Positions 17,115 through 25,258 of a stretch of DNA of 45,510 bases are shown here, one piece after another. The notes under the pieces were generated by a model that worked only from the letters and a program-made list of their open reading frames with translations, searched no databases and was not told the DNA's origin. The position numbers and the translations under genes are program-made. The stretch comes from CAZGAH01 sp964523295. GTDB lineage: Bacteria > Desulfobacterota > Desulfovibrionia > Desulfovibrionales > Desulfovibrionaceae. The stretch is taken from the NCBI GenBank assembly GCA_964523295.1, contig CAZGAH010000033.1:1-45510 (forward strand), given 5' to 3'. The number at the start of each line of letters is the position of its first letter. Positions within the stretch are counted from its first letter, which is position 1.

Positions 17115-20100
17115 ATGAAAATATTCAAGAAAAACGAACACTCGCTCTTTCTGAAGCCCTTCGGCTACCGTGGCAAGCTCTTTTTCACGGTCACGGTCTT
17201 TTCCTTTTTCGACCTGCAGAATCCGGAAGGACTGCTCTCGGAGCAGGATCTCTGGCAGACGATTCCGGGGGAGCTCGGGCAGGGGGGCATCCTGGACATG
17301 GGTCTACCCAAGCCCAGGGCCGAGTTTCTCGTCACGGGCGCCTGCTACGCCCCGGCGGGAGGCAAGTCCGAGGCCCTGCCCGTCGCCGTACGCGTTGGCG
17401 AGCGCAAGAAGGAGCTGTACGTCTTTGGCGACCGCCGCTGGGAATCCAGTGGTCAGCAGGCCCGCATCTCCAGCCTGGCGCCCTTCCAGGTCATGCCCCT
17501 GACCTGGGAGCGCGCCTTTGGCGGAAAAGGCTTTGCGCCGAATCCCAAAGGCAAAGGGTTCGTTCCGGCACAGACGCCCTGGGGCGAGGACGTGCGCTTT
17601 CTGCCCAACATCGAGCGCCCGGGGCGCATGATTGGTTCGCCGGACGACCATCCCGAGCCGGCCTGCTTCGCCCCCCTGGACCTGCTCCAGTCCCCGCGCG
17701 CCGACCGGAAGGGCACCTACGACGACGCTTGGATGAAAGAACGCTGGCCCTTCTTTCCGGACGATCTGAACCTCGAATTCTTCAATACCGCCTCTGCCGA
17801 CCAATGGTTCGATGGCTACCTGCGCGGCGACGAGTCCGTCGAGCTGACCAACCTGCACCCGAAGTTCCAGATCATCCAGTCGCGGCTTCCCGGCGTGCGC
17901 ATGAGGGTTTTCGTCACCAAAAAGACCAGCATGGATACCAAGAAGGCCGAGGAGGTCTTCCAGGAGGTGACCACGCACATCGATACGGTCTGGCTGTTCC
18001 CGCACATCCTGCGCGGCGTGCTCATGCATCGCGGTTCCACGGAAATCCTGGACGAGGAGTACGCCGACGTGGTGCGGCTGTTCGTCGCCACCGAGCCGAT
18101 TACCGAGCAGCCCGAGTCGATCGACTACTATCTGGAGGAGCAGAAAAAGGCGCTGGAGCGCATGATCCCCGTGACCAAAGACCCCGGCGAGGACGCCCGC
18201 AAGCAGCTGGAGCGGGGAATGCTCAAGGTCAAGGCGATTCCCTTGCAGATCGAGGCGGCCAAGCAGCGTGCTCTGGGCAACGCTCCGACCGTGCCCATGC
18301 AGCTTGCCGACGCGGAACGGCTGACGGACTTCCTGCAAGGGGAGAACTTGGAGCTGGTCCGACGCCTTGAGGATCTGGCCCTGGACATGCACGCCAGATA
18401 CGGCCATCTCGTCGAGATCGACCTGTCCCGTTTCGACGCCGTCCGGGCTAAAATCGCCGAGGGCGTGCAAAAGGCCAAGGAGACCATCGCCAAGGGCCGC
18501 GCTGCACAGGCCAAGGGTCAGGCTGCCCTGGCGCGGGCCTCGGAGACCGTGCGCGCCAAATTTACCCCTGAGCAATTGCAGCAGGCCGGCGTGGACCCGG
18601 ACAACCTGCTCCCGAAGAAAAAGATCAACCCCTGGCACGACGCCCTGTTCCCCAAAATCTGGGACTTTCGAAAGAGCCTGGTCAGCAATACCGGCACCCG
18701 AACCCTTCTGGACGCATTCGGCCTGAAACGGCGCACCCTGCAACGCACCTGGGTCGGCTACAACTACCACGATTCCATGGAGGATGGCTGCGCCTGGGGG
18801 CTCGCGCCGGGGAGGGCCTGCGGCGGGCATCTGGTCAAAATTCCTGCTGGCCTGGTGATTCCCGCATTTACGGGCCCGGTGCTGACGCGCGTAACCATCA
18901 TACCGGACTGGCCCCAGGGCCGCGAGTTGCCGCCCACGCCGATCCTGATCGAGGGCTCGAATACCGACCTGCCCTTTTATCCCTCCCTGCCTGGCGCGCC
19001 AGTCGTGCTGGTGAACAACGTCATCGAAGCGCTGCTGATCAATCAGGAGGCCGGCGATTTCTGCGCCGTGATGGCCTTCGCCCGCGAAGGCGCACCCTCT
19101 AAGGACGCAAAGGAGGCCCTGGCTGCGGCGAGCGTCAGGCTCGTGGTGTTGCCCGAAAAAGCCGATAAGGGGCATCCCCTGTACAAAAAGGCGGCGGCCC
19201 TGGTCCCGGACGTGGTCCCGCTCCCCTTGCCCCGCGGCAACAGCCCCCTGGAGGCCAAAGGCAACAGGTTGAGCCTGCGCGACATCCTTCTCGACGCGCT
19301 GCCGCCCGCCAGCGTCGGGCTGGCGACCACGGACGCCGAACGCCGTGCCGCCGGTCCCGTCCCCTTCGCCTTTCCCGACATCAAGGGCATGATCCTGCAG
19401 GCCATCGACGAGGTCAAGGCTTCGATGCTCACGCGCTTCGACGCCATCAAGACCCGCGAGCCCCAGGCCATGGCGACGCTGCAGCAGGCCCTGGCCAAAT
19501 TCGGCAAAGACTCCGCGGAGCTGACAGCCAAGACTCCCGAACCGAGGCGGTCTTTTTCCGAAATCGCCGCCATGGCCACGGATAATCTGCAGCGCCAGAA
19601 GGCCATGGCAGCCAAGGCCAAAATCCTGACTCCGGAATTGTCGGGCAAATTTGACCAGGCCATTACCACGCTCAATACCACGTGCGCCAACGCCGACGCG
19701 CAGTACAGCGAGGGCATGGCCAAAATCGCAGCCGGCAAGAAGGAAATAGCCGAGGCCATGGCCAAGGTCGCCGCAGGCGAGCCGCCGGCCAAGGCCAAGG
19801 AGAAACTCACGCTGCAGGGCCTGGATCCCGATGCCTTCCGTTCCTTCACCCGCGAGGAGTTCCTGGCTCGCTTCGCCGAGGGGCGCAGCCTGGCCGGGGC
19901 TCAGCTCAAAGGGCTGGACCTTTCCGAACTGGATCTGCGCGGCATCGACCTTGCCAAATCGCAACTGGTGCGCTGCCGCTTCACCAAGACGCTGCTCGAC
20001 AACGCCGTGCTGACCAGCGCCCTGGTCAAGGAGTGCGACTTCACTGCGGCCCGGTTGCCTGGCGCGCGGCTGGATATGGCCATCTTCGACAAGTGTCTGC

Positions 20101-20834
20101 TGCCCAAGGCTGATCTGGGCGAGGCCACGGCCAAACAGGCCATTTTCAAGGAATGCGACCTGAGCGAGGCCCGCTTCACCAAGGCGAGGTTCGCACTGTC
20201 CATCCTGCAGCGCTGCAACCTGAACAAGGCCGGCATGGCCGGGTTTACCGCCGAGACGACCGTATTCGAGGGCCAGGCCAAGGGACTGGACGCCAAGGGC
20301 GCCGCCTTCGAACGCTGCCTCTTCCGGCGGATCACCCTGGACGACGCCAGCTTCGCCGGCGCCAGGGTCAACGCCACGCTGTTCCACGCCGCCACGGGCG
20401 AGCGCGTAAGCTTTAACGGAGCGAATATGGACAAGGCGCGTCTGAGCGGCGAAACCTCCCTGCCTGGCGCCAGTTTCCAGTCCATCGCCATGGAGCACGG
20501 CTGTTTCCGGGATTCCAGCCTGCCCGGCGCCGACTTCTCCGGCGCACGCATCGAGGGTTCCATGATTGAGAACTGCGACCTGAGCCGGGCCAGACTGGCC
20601 GGAACCCGCGCGACGCGCACGCGCTTCGCCAAGAGCAACCTCGAGGCGGCCGACCTGCGCTGCGCCAACCTCATGAACGGATCCCTGCGTAAGGCCCGGC
20701 TCGTGGGTGCCGACCTGCGCGACGCCAATCTCTTCGGCGTGGACATCTACAAGGCGGTTGTCGGAAAAACGCGTTTCGACCGGGCCAACATGAAATTCAC
20801 CCTGCTCCATAAACTGACCAGGTACCTCGACTGA
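17115..20834 (+). CDS. DUF2169 protein fused to a long pentapeptide-repeat domain
   Basis: The protein has 1239 residues. The N-terminal DUF2169 region (about 1-300; KPFGYRGKLFFTVTVFSFFD, LTWERAFGGKGFAPNPKGKG) belongs to a family found beside vgrG and PAAR-like genes, where it acts as an adaptor or chaperone for loading cargo on the spike. A charged helical region (about 310-500) follows, then a second globular region (about 515-740; GYNYHDSMEDGCAWGLAPGR), an Ala/Lys-rich coiled coil (about 755-910), and roughly 300 residues of pentapeptide repeats (924 to about 1230; LDLSELDLRGIDLAKSQL). The repeats predict a right-handed quadrilateral beta-helix. It starts 6 bases after the second vgrG, and its stop overlaps the next start (TGATG). 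Its exact role is inferred from context only. Confidence 0.85.
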   Translation: MKIFKKNEHSLFLKPFGYRGKLFFTVTVFSFFDLQNPEGLLSEQDLWQTIPGELGQGGILDMGLPKPRAEFLVTGACYAPAGGKSEALPVAVRVGERKKELYVFGDRRWESSGQQARISSLAPFQVMPLTWERAFGGKGFAPNPKGKGFVPAQTPWGEDVRFLPNIERPGRMIGSPDDHPEPACFAPLDLLQSPRADRKGTYDDAWMKERWPFFPDDLNLEFFNTASADQWFDGYLRGDESVELTNLHPKFQIIQSRLPGVRMRVFVTKKTSMDTKKAEEVFQEVTTHIDTVWLFPHILRGVLMHRGSTEILDEEYADVVRLFVATEPITEQPESIDYYLEEQKKALERMIPVTKDPGEDARKQLERGMLKVKAIPLQIEAAKQRALGNAPTVPMQLADAERLTDFLQGENLELVRRLEDLALDMHARYGHLVEIDLSRFDAVRAKIAEGVQKAKETIAKGRAAQAKGQAALARASETVRAKFTPEQLQQAGVDPDNLLPKKKINPWHDALFPKIWDFRKSLVSNTGTRTLLDAFGLKRRTLQRTWVGYNYHDSMEDGCAWGLAPGRACGGHLVKIPAGLVIPAFTGPVLTRVTIIPDWPQGRELPPTPILIEGSNTDLPFYPSLPGAPVVLVNNVIEALLINQEAGDFCAVMAFAREGAPSKDAKEALAAASVRLVVLPEKADKGHPLYKKAAALVPDVVPLPLPRGNSPLEAKGNRLSLRDILLDALPPASVGLATTDAERRAAGPVPFAFPDIKGMILQAIDEVKASMLTRFDAIKTREPQAMATLQQALAKFGKDSAELTAKTPEPRRSFSEIAAMATDNLQRQKAMAAKAKILTPELSGKFDQAITTLNTTCANADAQYSEGMAKIAAGKKEIAEAMAKVAAGEPPAKAKEKLTLQGLDPDAFRSFTREEFLARFAEGRSLAGAQLKGLDLSELDLRGIDLAKSQLVRCRFTKTLLDNAVLTSALVKECDFTAARLPGARLDMAIFDKCLLPKADLGEATAKQAIFKECDLSEARFTKARFALSILQRCNLNKAGMAGFTAETTVFEGQAKGLDAKGAAFERCLFRRITLDDASFAGARVNATLFHAATGERVSFNGANMDKARLSGETSLPGASFQSIAMEHGCFRDSSLPGADFSGARIEGSMIENCDLSRARLAGTRATRTRFAKSNLEAADLRCANLMNGSLRKARLVGADLRDANLFGVDIYKAVVGKTRFDRANMKFTLLHKLTRYLD

Positions 20835-21898
20835 TGAACAGAACCGAAATCATCGCGGCCATCAAGGCCAACCAGACGCTGCGCGACCAGGATTTCTCGA
20901 ACCTGGACCTGTCCGGCGCCGATCTGACCGGCGGGCGTTTCGAAAACGTCTGCTTCCGCAATGCCGACCTGCGCGGGGTCAATATCCTGCGCACCGGACT
21001 GAAGCGCTGCGATTTCACTGGGGCCAATCTGGAAGGCACGGACCTGACAAAAGTCGATTTGCGTAACATGACCTTTGTCAACGCCAGACTTGCCCGGACA
21101 ACGCTGTTCATGACCCTCTTCAACCATTCGGACCTGCGCGGCGCCGACTTTTCCAATGCCAGCCTGCGCTGGTCGCTGTTCCAACATTCCAAGGCAGACG
21201 GCGCGCTGTTCCGGCAGGCGGTGTTCGAAAAAACCGTTTTTTCCCACGCCAGCCTCACCAAGGCGGATCTCAGCGCCGCCGACCTGACCAAGGCCGTTTT
21301 CCTGGATGCCGACCTGAGCGACGCCATTTTCACCGACACGCGCTTTTTCAAGACCTTGCTGGCCAAATGCGCACTCTCGGGGCAGCGGTTCGTTGGCGCC
21401 CGCTTTCACCAGGTCAATGCGCAGGGCGCAAAACTCGACGGCGCGGACTTCAGCCGGGCCGACGTGTCCATGTCCTCGTTTCAGGAGGCCGATCTCACCA
21501 ACGCCGTCTTCGACAACGCCAACGCGCAAGACGCCATGTTCCTGGGGGCCAACCTGACCAACGTCTCGGCCGTGGGCGCCAACTTCGCCCGCGCCTATTT
21601 CGGCAAGGCCACATTGCCCGTGGCAATTTTCTCCAAGGCCAACCTCGACCACGCCGTGTTTACCAAGGCAAGCCTGCGCGGGGCCAGACTCGACGGCGCC
21701 GACTGTAAATACGCCGATTTCACGCACGCCGACTGCACGGCCGTAGATTTCACGAACTGCTCGCTGTACATGGCGCGCCAGCACCGCACGCTCGTCGAGC
21801 ACGCCGTCTGGGACGGCGCCAGTACGCTGCTCATGCGCGGCGTCGACAAGGATCAGGCCGAGGCCGAAGACTGGACCCCGCCACCGCCGCAACCCTAA
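20834..21898 (+). CDS. Pentapeptide-repeat protein
   Basis: The protein has 354 residues, nearly all A(D/N)LXX-type pentapeptide repeats after a short N-terminal helix (MNRTEIIAAIKANQTL), for example LDLSGADLTGGRF, ADLRGVNIL and ANLEGTDLTKVDLRN. The fold is a quadrilateral beta-helix. Such proteins can bind protein surfaces or mimic DNA, but nothing in the sequence selects a role. The start overlaps the DUF2169 stop, which points to stoichiometric production with it, and its own repeats resemble that protein's C-terminal domain. It may extend or cap the adaptor, act as cargo, or confer immunity. The last 40 residues (from about 315) are not repeat-like and end in a proline-rich tail. Confidence 0.85.
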   Translation: MNRTEIIAAIKANQTLRDQDFSNLDLSGADLTGGRFENVCFRNADLRGVNILRTGLKRCDFTGANLEGTDLTKVDLRNMTFVNARLARTTLFMTLFNHSDLRGADFSNASLRWSLFQHSKADGALFRQAVFEKTVFSHASLTKADLSAADLTKAVFLDADLSDAIFTDTRFFKTLLAKCALSGQRFVGARFHQVNAQGAKLDGADFSRADVSMSSFQEADLTNAVFDNANAQDAMFLGANLTNVSAVGANFARAYFGKATLPVAIFSKANLDHAVFTKASLRGARLDGADCKYADFTHADCTAVDFTNCSLYMARQHRTLVEHAVWDGASTLLMRGVDKDQAEAEDWTPPPPQP

Positions 21899-21916
21899 CG
21901 AACGAAGGATGCCGTC

Positions 21917-22567
21917 ATGCTCCACGCGCTGAAGAAACCGGAAGCACTATCACCCTGTCTGGAATACGCTGTGGTCCGCGAAAACTCCGGGGCCGCCTGC
22001 CTCGTGGAGGGCGATTTCGGCGAGGTCCGCGCAGCCGTTGCCCTCAGTTGTCTGATCGCCCCGCGCGCAGGCGACCGCGTGCTCCTGTCCCTGGGACCGG
22101 AAAGCCATGTTCTCGCCGTGCTGTCCCGGGCCGAGGGGGGGGCGCCGGGGGCGGAAATCGCCTTCCAGGGCGACGTGACCCTGGCCGTCAGCAACGGGCG
22201 GCTGGCCCTGTCCGCGGAGCAGGAGCTGTCCCTGGGAAGCGCCGGCACGCTGAGCTGCGCGGCCCGGACCCTGAAGCTGGCCGCTGACAAGGCGGACGCG
22301 AAACTGGGACTGGTGAATCTGGTTGCCGAGCGCTTAGTCAGTCAGATAAAACGGGTCAAGACCGTGGCCCGCCAGATGGACACGATCTGCCGCCGCTGGA
22401 CGCAGCGCCTGGGCGAGTGCTTTCGCTATGTGGATGAGCACGACGAACTTCAGGCCGGTTCGCAGCGCGTGCTCGTGGAAGAACTCATGACCTTGCAGGC
22501 GAAAAACACCATGCTGCAGGCCGAAGAGCACGTCATGGTCAACGCCGAGCAGATTCATCTGAACTAA
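21917..22567 (+). CDS. DUF3540 protein of the T6SS VgrG island
   Basis: The protein has 216 residues. An N-terminal small beta domain (about 20-75; VEGDFGEVRAAVALSCLIAP, GDRVLLSLG) is followed by repeats of hydrophobic beta segments (VTLAVSNGRLALSAEQELSL) and a C-terminal helical and beta tail (MLQAEEHVMVNAEQIHLN). DUF3540 proteins are known neighbours of DUF2169 and DUF4150 genes, and their function is not established. The OB-like start and repeating tail suggest a structural spike accessory. An eight-G run lies inside the gene (22135-22142). Assignment to the family rests on recognised pattern and neighbourhood rather than on a diagnostic active site. Confidence 0.75.
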   Translation: MLHALKKPEALSPCLEYAVVRENSGAACLVEGDFGEVRAAVALSCLIAPRAGDRVLLSLGPESHVLAVLSRAEGGAPGAEIAFQGDVTLAVSNGRLALSAEQELSLGSAGTLSCAARTLKLAADKADAKLGLVNLVAERLVSQIKRVKTVARQMDTICRRWTQRLGECFRYVDEHDELQAGSQRVLVEELMTLQAKNTMLQAEEHVMVNAEQIHLN

Positions 22568-22605
22568 ACCACGCCCCCGCGCGGTCGCCTCGAAAGGAGT
22601 CAGTC

Positions 22606-23010
22606 ATGTTCATGCTTTCCATGGGCGCTGGGATGGATCTCGGGTTTCCGGATGTCTGCCTCACGCCGGTCGGCCCGGTGCCCGTGCCCGTGCCCTATCC
22701 AGACATACAGTATTCGTCCACGTCCGCACCCGCGGCCTATAACGTGCTCGTGGACTGTATGCCCGCAATCAATCAATTGTCCATGGGACTGGTCAGCGTA
22801 GGCGACGACGCCGGCGTGCTCCTGGGCGTGGCCTCGCACATGATCTCCGGGGAAACCGAATACCTGGTCGGCTGTTCTACCATCATGGTCGACGGAGCGC
22901 CCGCGCAGCGTTTGACCAGCGTTACCGGACAAAACTGCATGGCCGTCCTGCCCAATGCGCCGGGCATGACCATCGCGCCCAGCCAGGTGACCGTGCTCGC
23001 GTTGGGGTAG
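22606..23010 (+). CDS. PAAR-like tip protein (DUF4150)
   Basis: The protein has 134 residues. Proline-rich N-terminal strands (CLTPVGPVPVPVPYPDIQYS) and the core GETEYLVGCSTIMVDGAPAQRLTS with C-terminal APGMTIAPSQVTVLAL match the DUF4150/PAAR-like group that caps VgrG and sharpens the T6SS spike. Many relatives carry a C-terminal toxin; here the protein ends right after the tip domain, so it is a bare tip. A strong ribosome-binding site (AAAGGAG, 22593-22599) precedes it. It is the last gene of the island and converges with lpxI, with only 4 bases between the two stops and no visible terminator. Confidence 0.85.
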   Translation: MFMLSMGAGMDLGFPDVCLTPVGPVPVPVPYPDIQYSSTSAPAAYNVLVDCMPAINQLSMGLVSVGDDAGVLLGVASHMISGETEYLVGCSTIMVDGAPAQRLTSVTGQNCMAVLPNAPGMTIAPSQVTVLALG

Positions 23011-23014
23011 GGTT

Positions 23015-23911
23015 TCAGGGGAGATTGCGCGGGATAAGCGCCGTGCGTCCTGCCTGGGCCGTGCCTTCCGGCTCGGGCCAGACCGACGCATCGAGGCCGA
23101 CAATGGCGATATCCGCGGCAGCCGCGAGTTCAATGCTGCGCTGAAGGTCGAAGAACAGAGTTTTTCCGGCCTCGTATCCCAGACAGGTGGCGCCGTGTTC
23201 GCGCATCAGCCGGACGGTCTCCAGGCCCAGGCTGGGCAGGTCGATGCGCTCGTCCTGCCCGGGTTTGACCGTTTTCACCACCACGCAGCCCGGGCCTGCC
23301 AGCTGGCAGCCCCGGAGGATGGCTGCGTCCGTCCCCTCCAGCGCCTCCACTGCGGCCACGATACCGCTGCGCAGCACCACGCACTGGCCGATGTCCAGAC
23401 GTCCTGTCGCCCGGGCGACCTCCCAGCCCAGGCGCAGGTCTTCCCACTCCGCGGGCCGGGGACTGCGCGGGGTGCACATGCCGGCCGGGCCGCGCAGGTC
23501 GGGCAGGAAATCGGCCGCCTGCACAACGGTCAACCCTTCGGATTCCATTTCGCGTATAAGCGCGCGCAACAGGGCGTCGTCGCCCTTGTGCCGGGACGCC
23601 AGGATCAGTCGCAGGGCCCTGAAATCGGGGCGCAGTTGCATGGCCCGCGGTTTGCTGATGGCTCCGGCGAAACAGACCTGCTCCACGCCCTGTTTTTGGA
23701 AAAAGGCGATCATCCGGTTCAGCTGGCCAATTTTCAGCTCGGCGTAGCGCGCGACCTTGTTGGCCAGAGCCGGATCGGTCTGCCTCTGAAATCCGACCGC
23801 AAAGACGGCGTAGCCGTCGTCTGAGGCGCTCTCAGCCACGAGAAGAGGAAACTGCCCGCCGCCGGCGATAAGGCCCAGTGCGCGGCGTGCGGCGGCGCCG
23901 GACGTGCTCAC
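23015..23911 (-). CDS. lpxI: UDP-2,3-diacylglucosamine pyrophosphatase LpxI
   Basis: The protein has 298 residues. LpxI hydrolyses UDP-2,3-diacylglucosamine to lipid X and UMP in the cytoplasm, replacing LpxH in many Alphaproteobacteria, Deltaproteobacteria and others. The N-terminal nucleotide-binding region (LGLIAGGGQFPLLVAE) and the C-terminal DUF1009 catalytic half (CVVVKTVKPGQDERIDLPSL, GYEAGKTLFFD) are both complete, and length is typical. It follows lpxA by 42 bases in the lipid A operon. No lpxH is in the window. Two extra hydrophilic residues at the start (MSTSGAAARRA) suggest the true start might be a few codons downstream. Confidence 0.92.
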   Translation of the reverse strand: MSTSGAAARRALGLIAGGGQFPLLVAESASDDGYAVFAVGFQRQTDPALANKVARYAELKIGQLNRMIAFFQKQGVEQVCFAGAISKPRAMQLRPDFRALRLILASRHKGDDALLRALIREMESEGLTVVQAADFLPDLRGPAGMCTPRSPRPAEWEDLRLGWEVARATGRLDIGQCVVLRSGIVAAVEALEGTDAAILRGCQLAGPGCVVVKTVKPGQDERIDLPSLGLETVRLMREHGATCLGYEAGKTLFFDLQRSIELAAAADIAIVGLDASVWPEPEGTAQAGRTALIPRNLP

Positions 23912-23953
23912 CGCGGCTCCGGGCGGGATATGTCTGGATGCGTGTCGATCGCG

Positions 23954-24793
23954 TCAGGACGTAGCAACGCGCCAGGCGTCGTCGTCATCGTCGACCTCGC
24001 CGGTTTTGCCGCTGGGCGACAGGATGCCCCGTTCGCTGGAGCGGATGAATTCAACGAGCGTGCGCATCTGGGGGAAGTGTCCGAATTCAGCCTCGACGCT
24101 GTCAAGGGCCTCCTTGCGCGGCGTGTCGGATCGAAAGATGCGTTTGTAGACAGTGCGAAGCGCAGGGATAAACTCCGGTGAGAATGCGTAGCGGCGCAGG
24201 CCTATGAGGTTTGGCCCGTGCATCCTGGCCCGGCTGCCGGCGGCGAGCATGTACGGCGGCAGATCCTGGGGCAGGCCGCTCATGGCGCCGACAAAGGCGT
24301 ATTCCCCCACGCGGACGAATTGATGAACCCCGGACATGCCGCCAATCACCGCGCAGTCCTCGATGACCACATGTCCTGCCAGCATGGCGGCATTGGAGAG
24401 GATCACCCCGTTGCCGACGCGACAGTCGTGCGCCACGTGCACGTAGGCCATGAGCAGACAGTTGTCGCCGATGCGGGTTTCCCCTCCGCCGCCGGCGGTT
24501 CCGCGATTGATCGTGCAGTTCTCCCGGATGGTAGTCCTGTTGCCGATCGACAGCCAGCTTTCCTCCCCGCTGAACTTCAAATCCTGCGGTTCGCCGCCAA
24601 CGCTGGCATAGGAGAATATCCGGCAGTCGCTGCCGATGCGCGTGTAGGAGTGTACCTGGGCGAAGGCCTCGACACGGGTCCGGTCACCGACGACGACCCT
24701 GTCCTGGATTACGCAGAAAGGGCCTGCTTCAACGTCGTTGCCCAGTTCGGCGCCGGGGTGGACGATGGCGGTAGGATGGATGCGTACGGCCAC
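23954..24793 (-). CDS. lpxA: UDP-N-acetylglucosamine O-acyltransferase LpxA
   Basis: This enzyme performs the first step of lipid A synthesis, transferring a 3-hydroxyacyl chain from acyl-ACP to UDP-GlcNAc; it is a cytoplasmic trimer. The 279 residues start with left-handed beta-helix hexapeptides (IHPTAIVHPGAELGNDVEAG), include the catalytic-histidine segment MAYVHVAHDCRVGN and the C-terminal helical part (LIGLRRYAFSPEFIPALRTV). The start is GTG, immediately after the fabZ stop with no spacer. The C-terminus runs about 20 residues past the usual 260, with a run of five aspartates (GEVDDDDDAW). Gene order fabZ-lpxA-lpxI confirms the pathway. Confidence 0.96.
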   Translation of the reverse strand: MAVRIHPTAIVHPGAELGNDVEAGPFCVIQDRVVVGDRTRVEAFAQVHSYTRIGSDCRIFSYASVGGEPQDLKFSGEESWLSIGNRTTIRENCTINRGTAGGGGETRIGDNCLLMAYVHVAHDCRVGNGVILSNAAMLAGHVVIEDCAVIGGMSGVHQFVRVGEYAFVGAMSGLPQDLPPYMLAAGSRARMHGPNLIGLRRYAFSPEFIPALRTVYKRIFRSDTPRKEALDSVEAEFGHFPQMRTLVEFIRSSERGILSPSGKTGEVDDDDDAWRVATS

Positions 24794-25258
24794 TCAAATC
24801 TCTTCGCGCTTGATGATCGCGGCGCTGAAGGTTCCCTGGACATTGACCGCGCCATTCACCGACGCAACACCGGTCATCTTCCAGATATTGAACTTGTTGC
24901 GGATATCGGTGCAGCGCAGCCGCAATTGGTCACCCGGGAACACAGGGCGGCGGAAGCGAACCTTGTCGATGCCGGCAAACATGAAAATTTTACCTTCCAG
25001 TTGCTCCGGCAAGGACTTGTAGAGCAGCAACGCACCGGTCTGAGCCAGCGCCTCGAGCACGAGCACGCCCGGCATGACGGGCAGCCCGGGGAAATGGCCC
25101 TGAAAGAACGGCTCATTGAACGTCACGTTCTTGATGGCCTCGATACGGTTGGGGGGCTCGACCTCGAGCACCCGGTCCACCAGCAGAAAGGGATATCGAT
25201 GCGGCAGCATGGAAAGAATTTCACGCAAATCCATGGCGTGTGCGACCTTTTCACTCAT
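24794..25258 (-). CDS. fabZ: 3-hydroxyacyl-[acyl-carrier-protein] dehydratase FabZ
   Basis: This is a 154-residue hotdog-fold enzyme that dehydrates 3-hydroxyacyl-ACP in fatty-acid elongation and competes with LpxA and LpxD for the same substrate. The catalytic histidine lies in FFQGHFPGLPVMPG and the glutamate in LVLEALAQTGALL. PHRYPFLLVDRV is the usual N-terminal signature. Its start overlaps the lpxD stop (ATGA on the minus strand, 25255-25258) and its stop abuts lpxA, so the three are tightly coupled. That coupling is the conserved way lipid A and membrane lipid synthesis are balanced. Confidence 0.96.
   Translation of the reverse strand: MSEKVAHAMDLREILSMLPHRYPFLLVDRVLEVEPPNRIEAIKNVTFNEPFFQGHFPGLPVMPGVLVLEALAQTGALLLYKSLPEQLEGKIFMFAGIDKVRFRRPVFPGDQLRLRCTDIRNKFNIWKMTGVASVNGAVNVQGTFSAAIIKREEI

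Noticed and set aside
17304..20810. A 1168-codon minus-strand open frame opposite the DUF2169/pentapeptide gene
   Set aside because: Antisense shadow of a GC-rich repetitive gene. The plus-strand protein has clear domains; the minus-strand translation is Gly/Gln/Arg-rich and has no domain, start site or neighbour logic.
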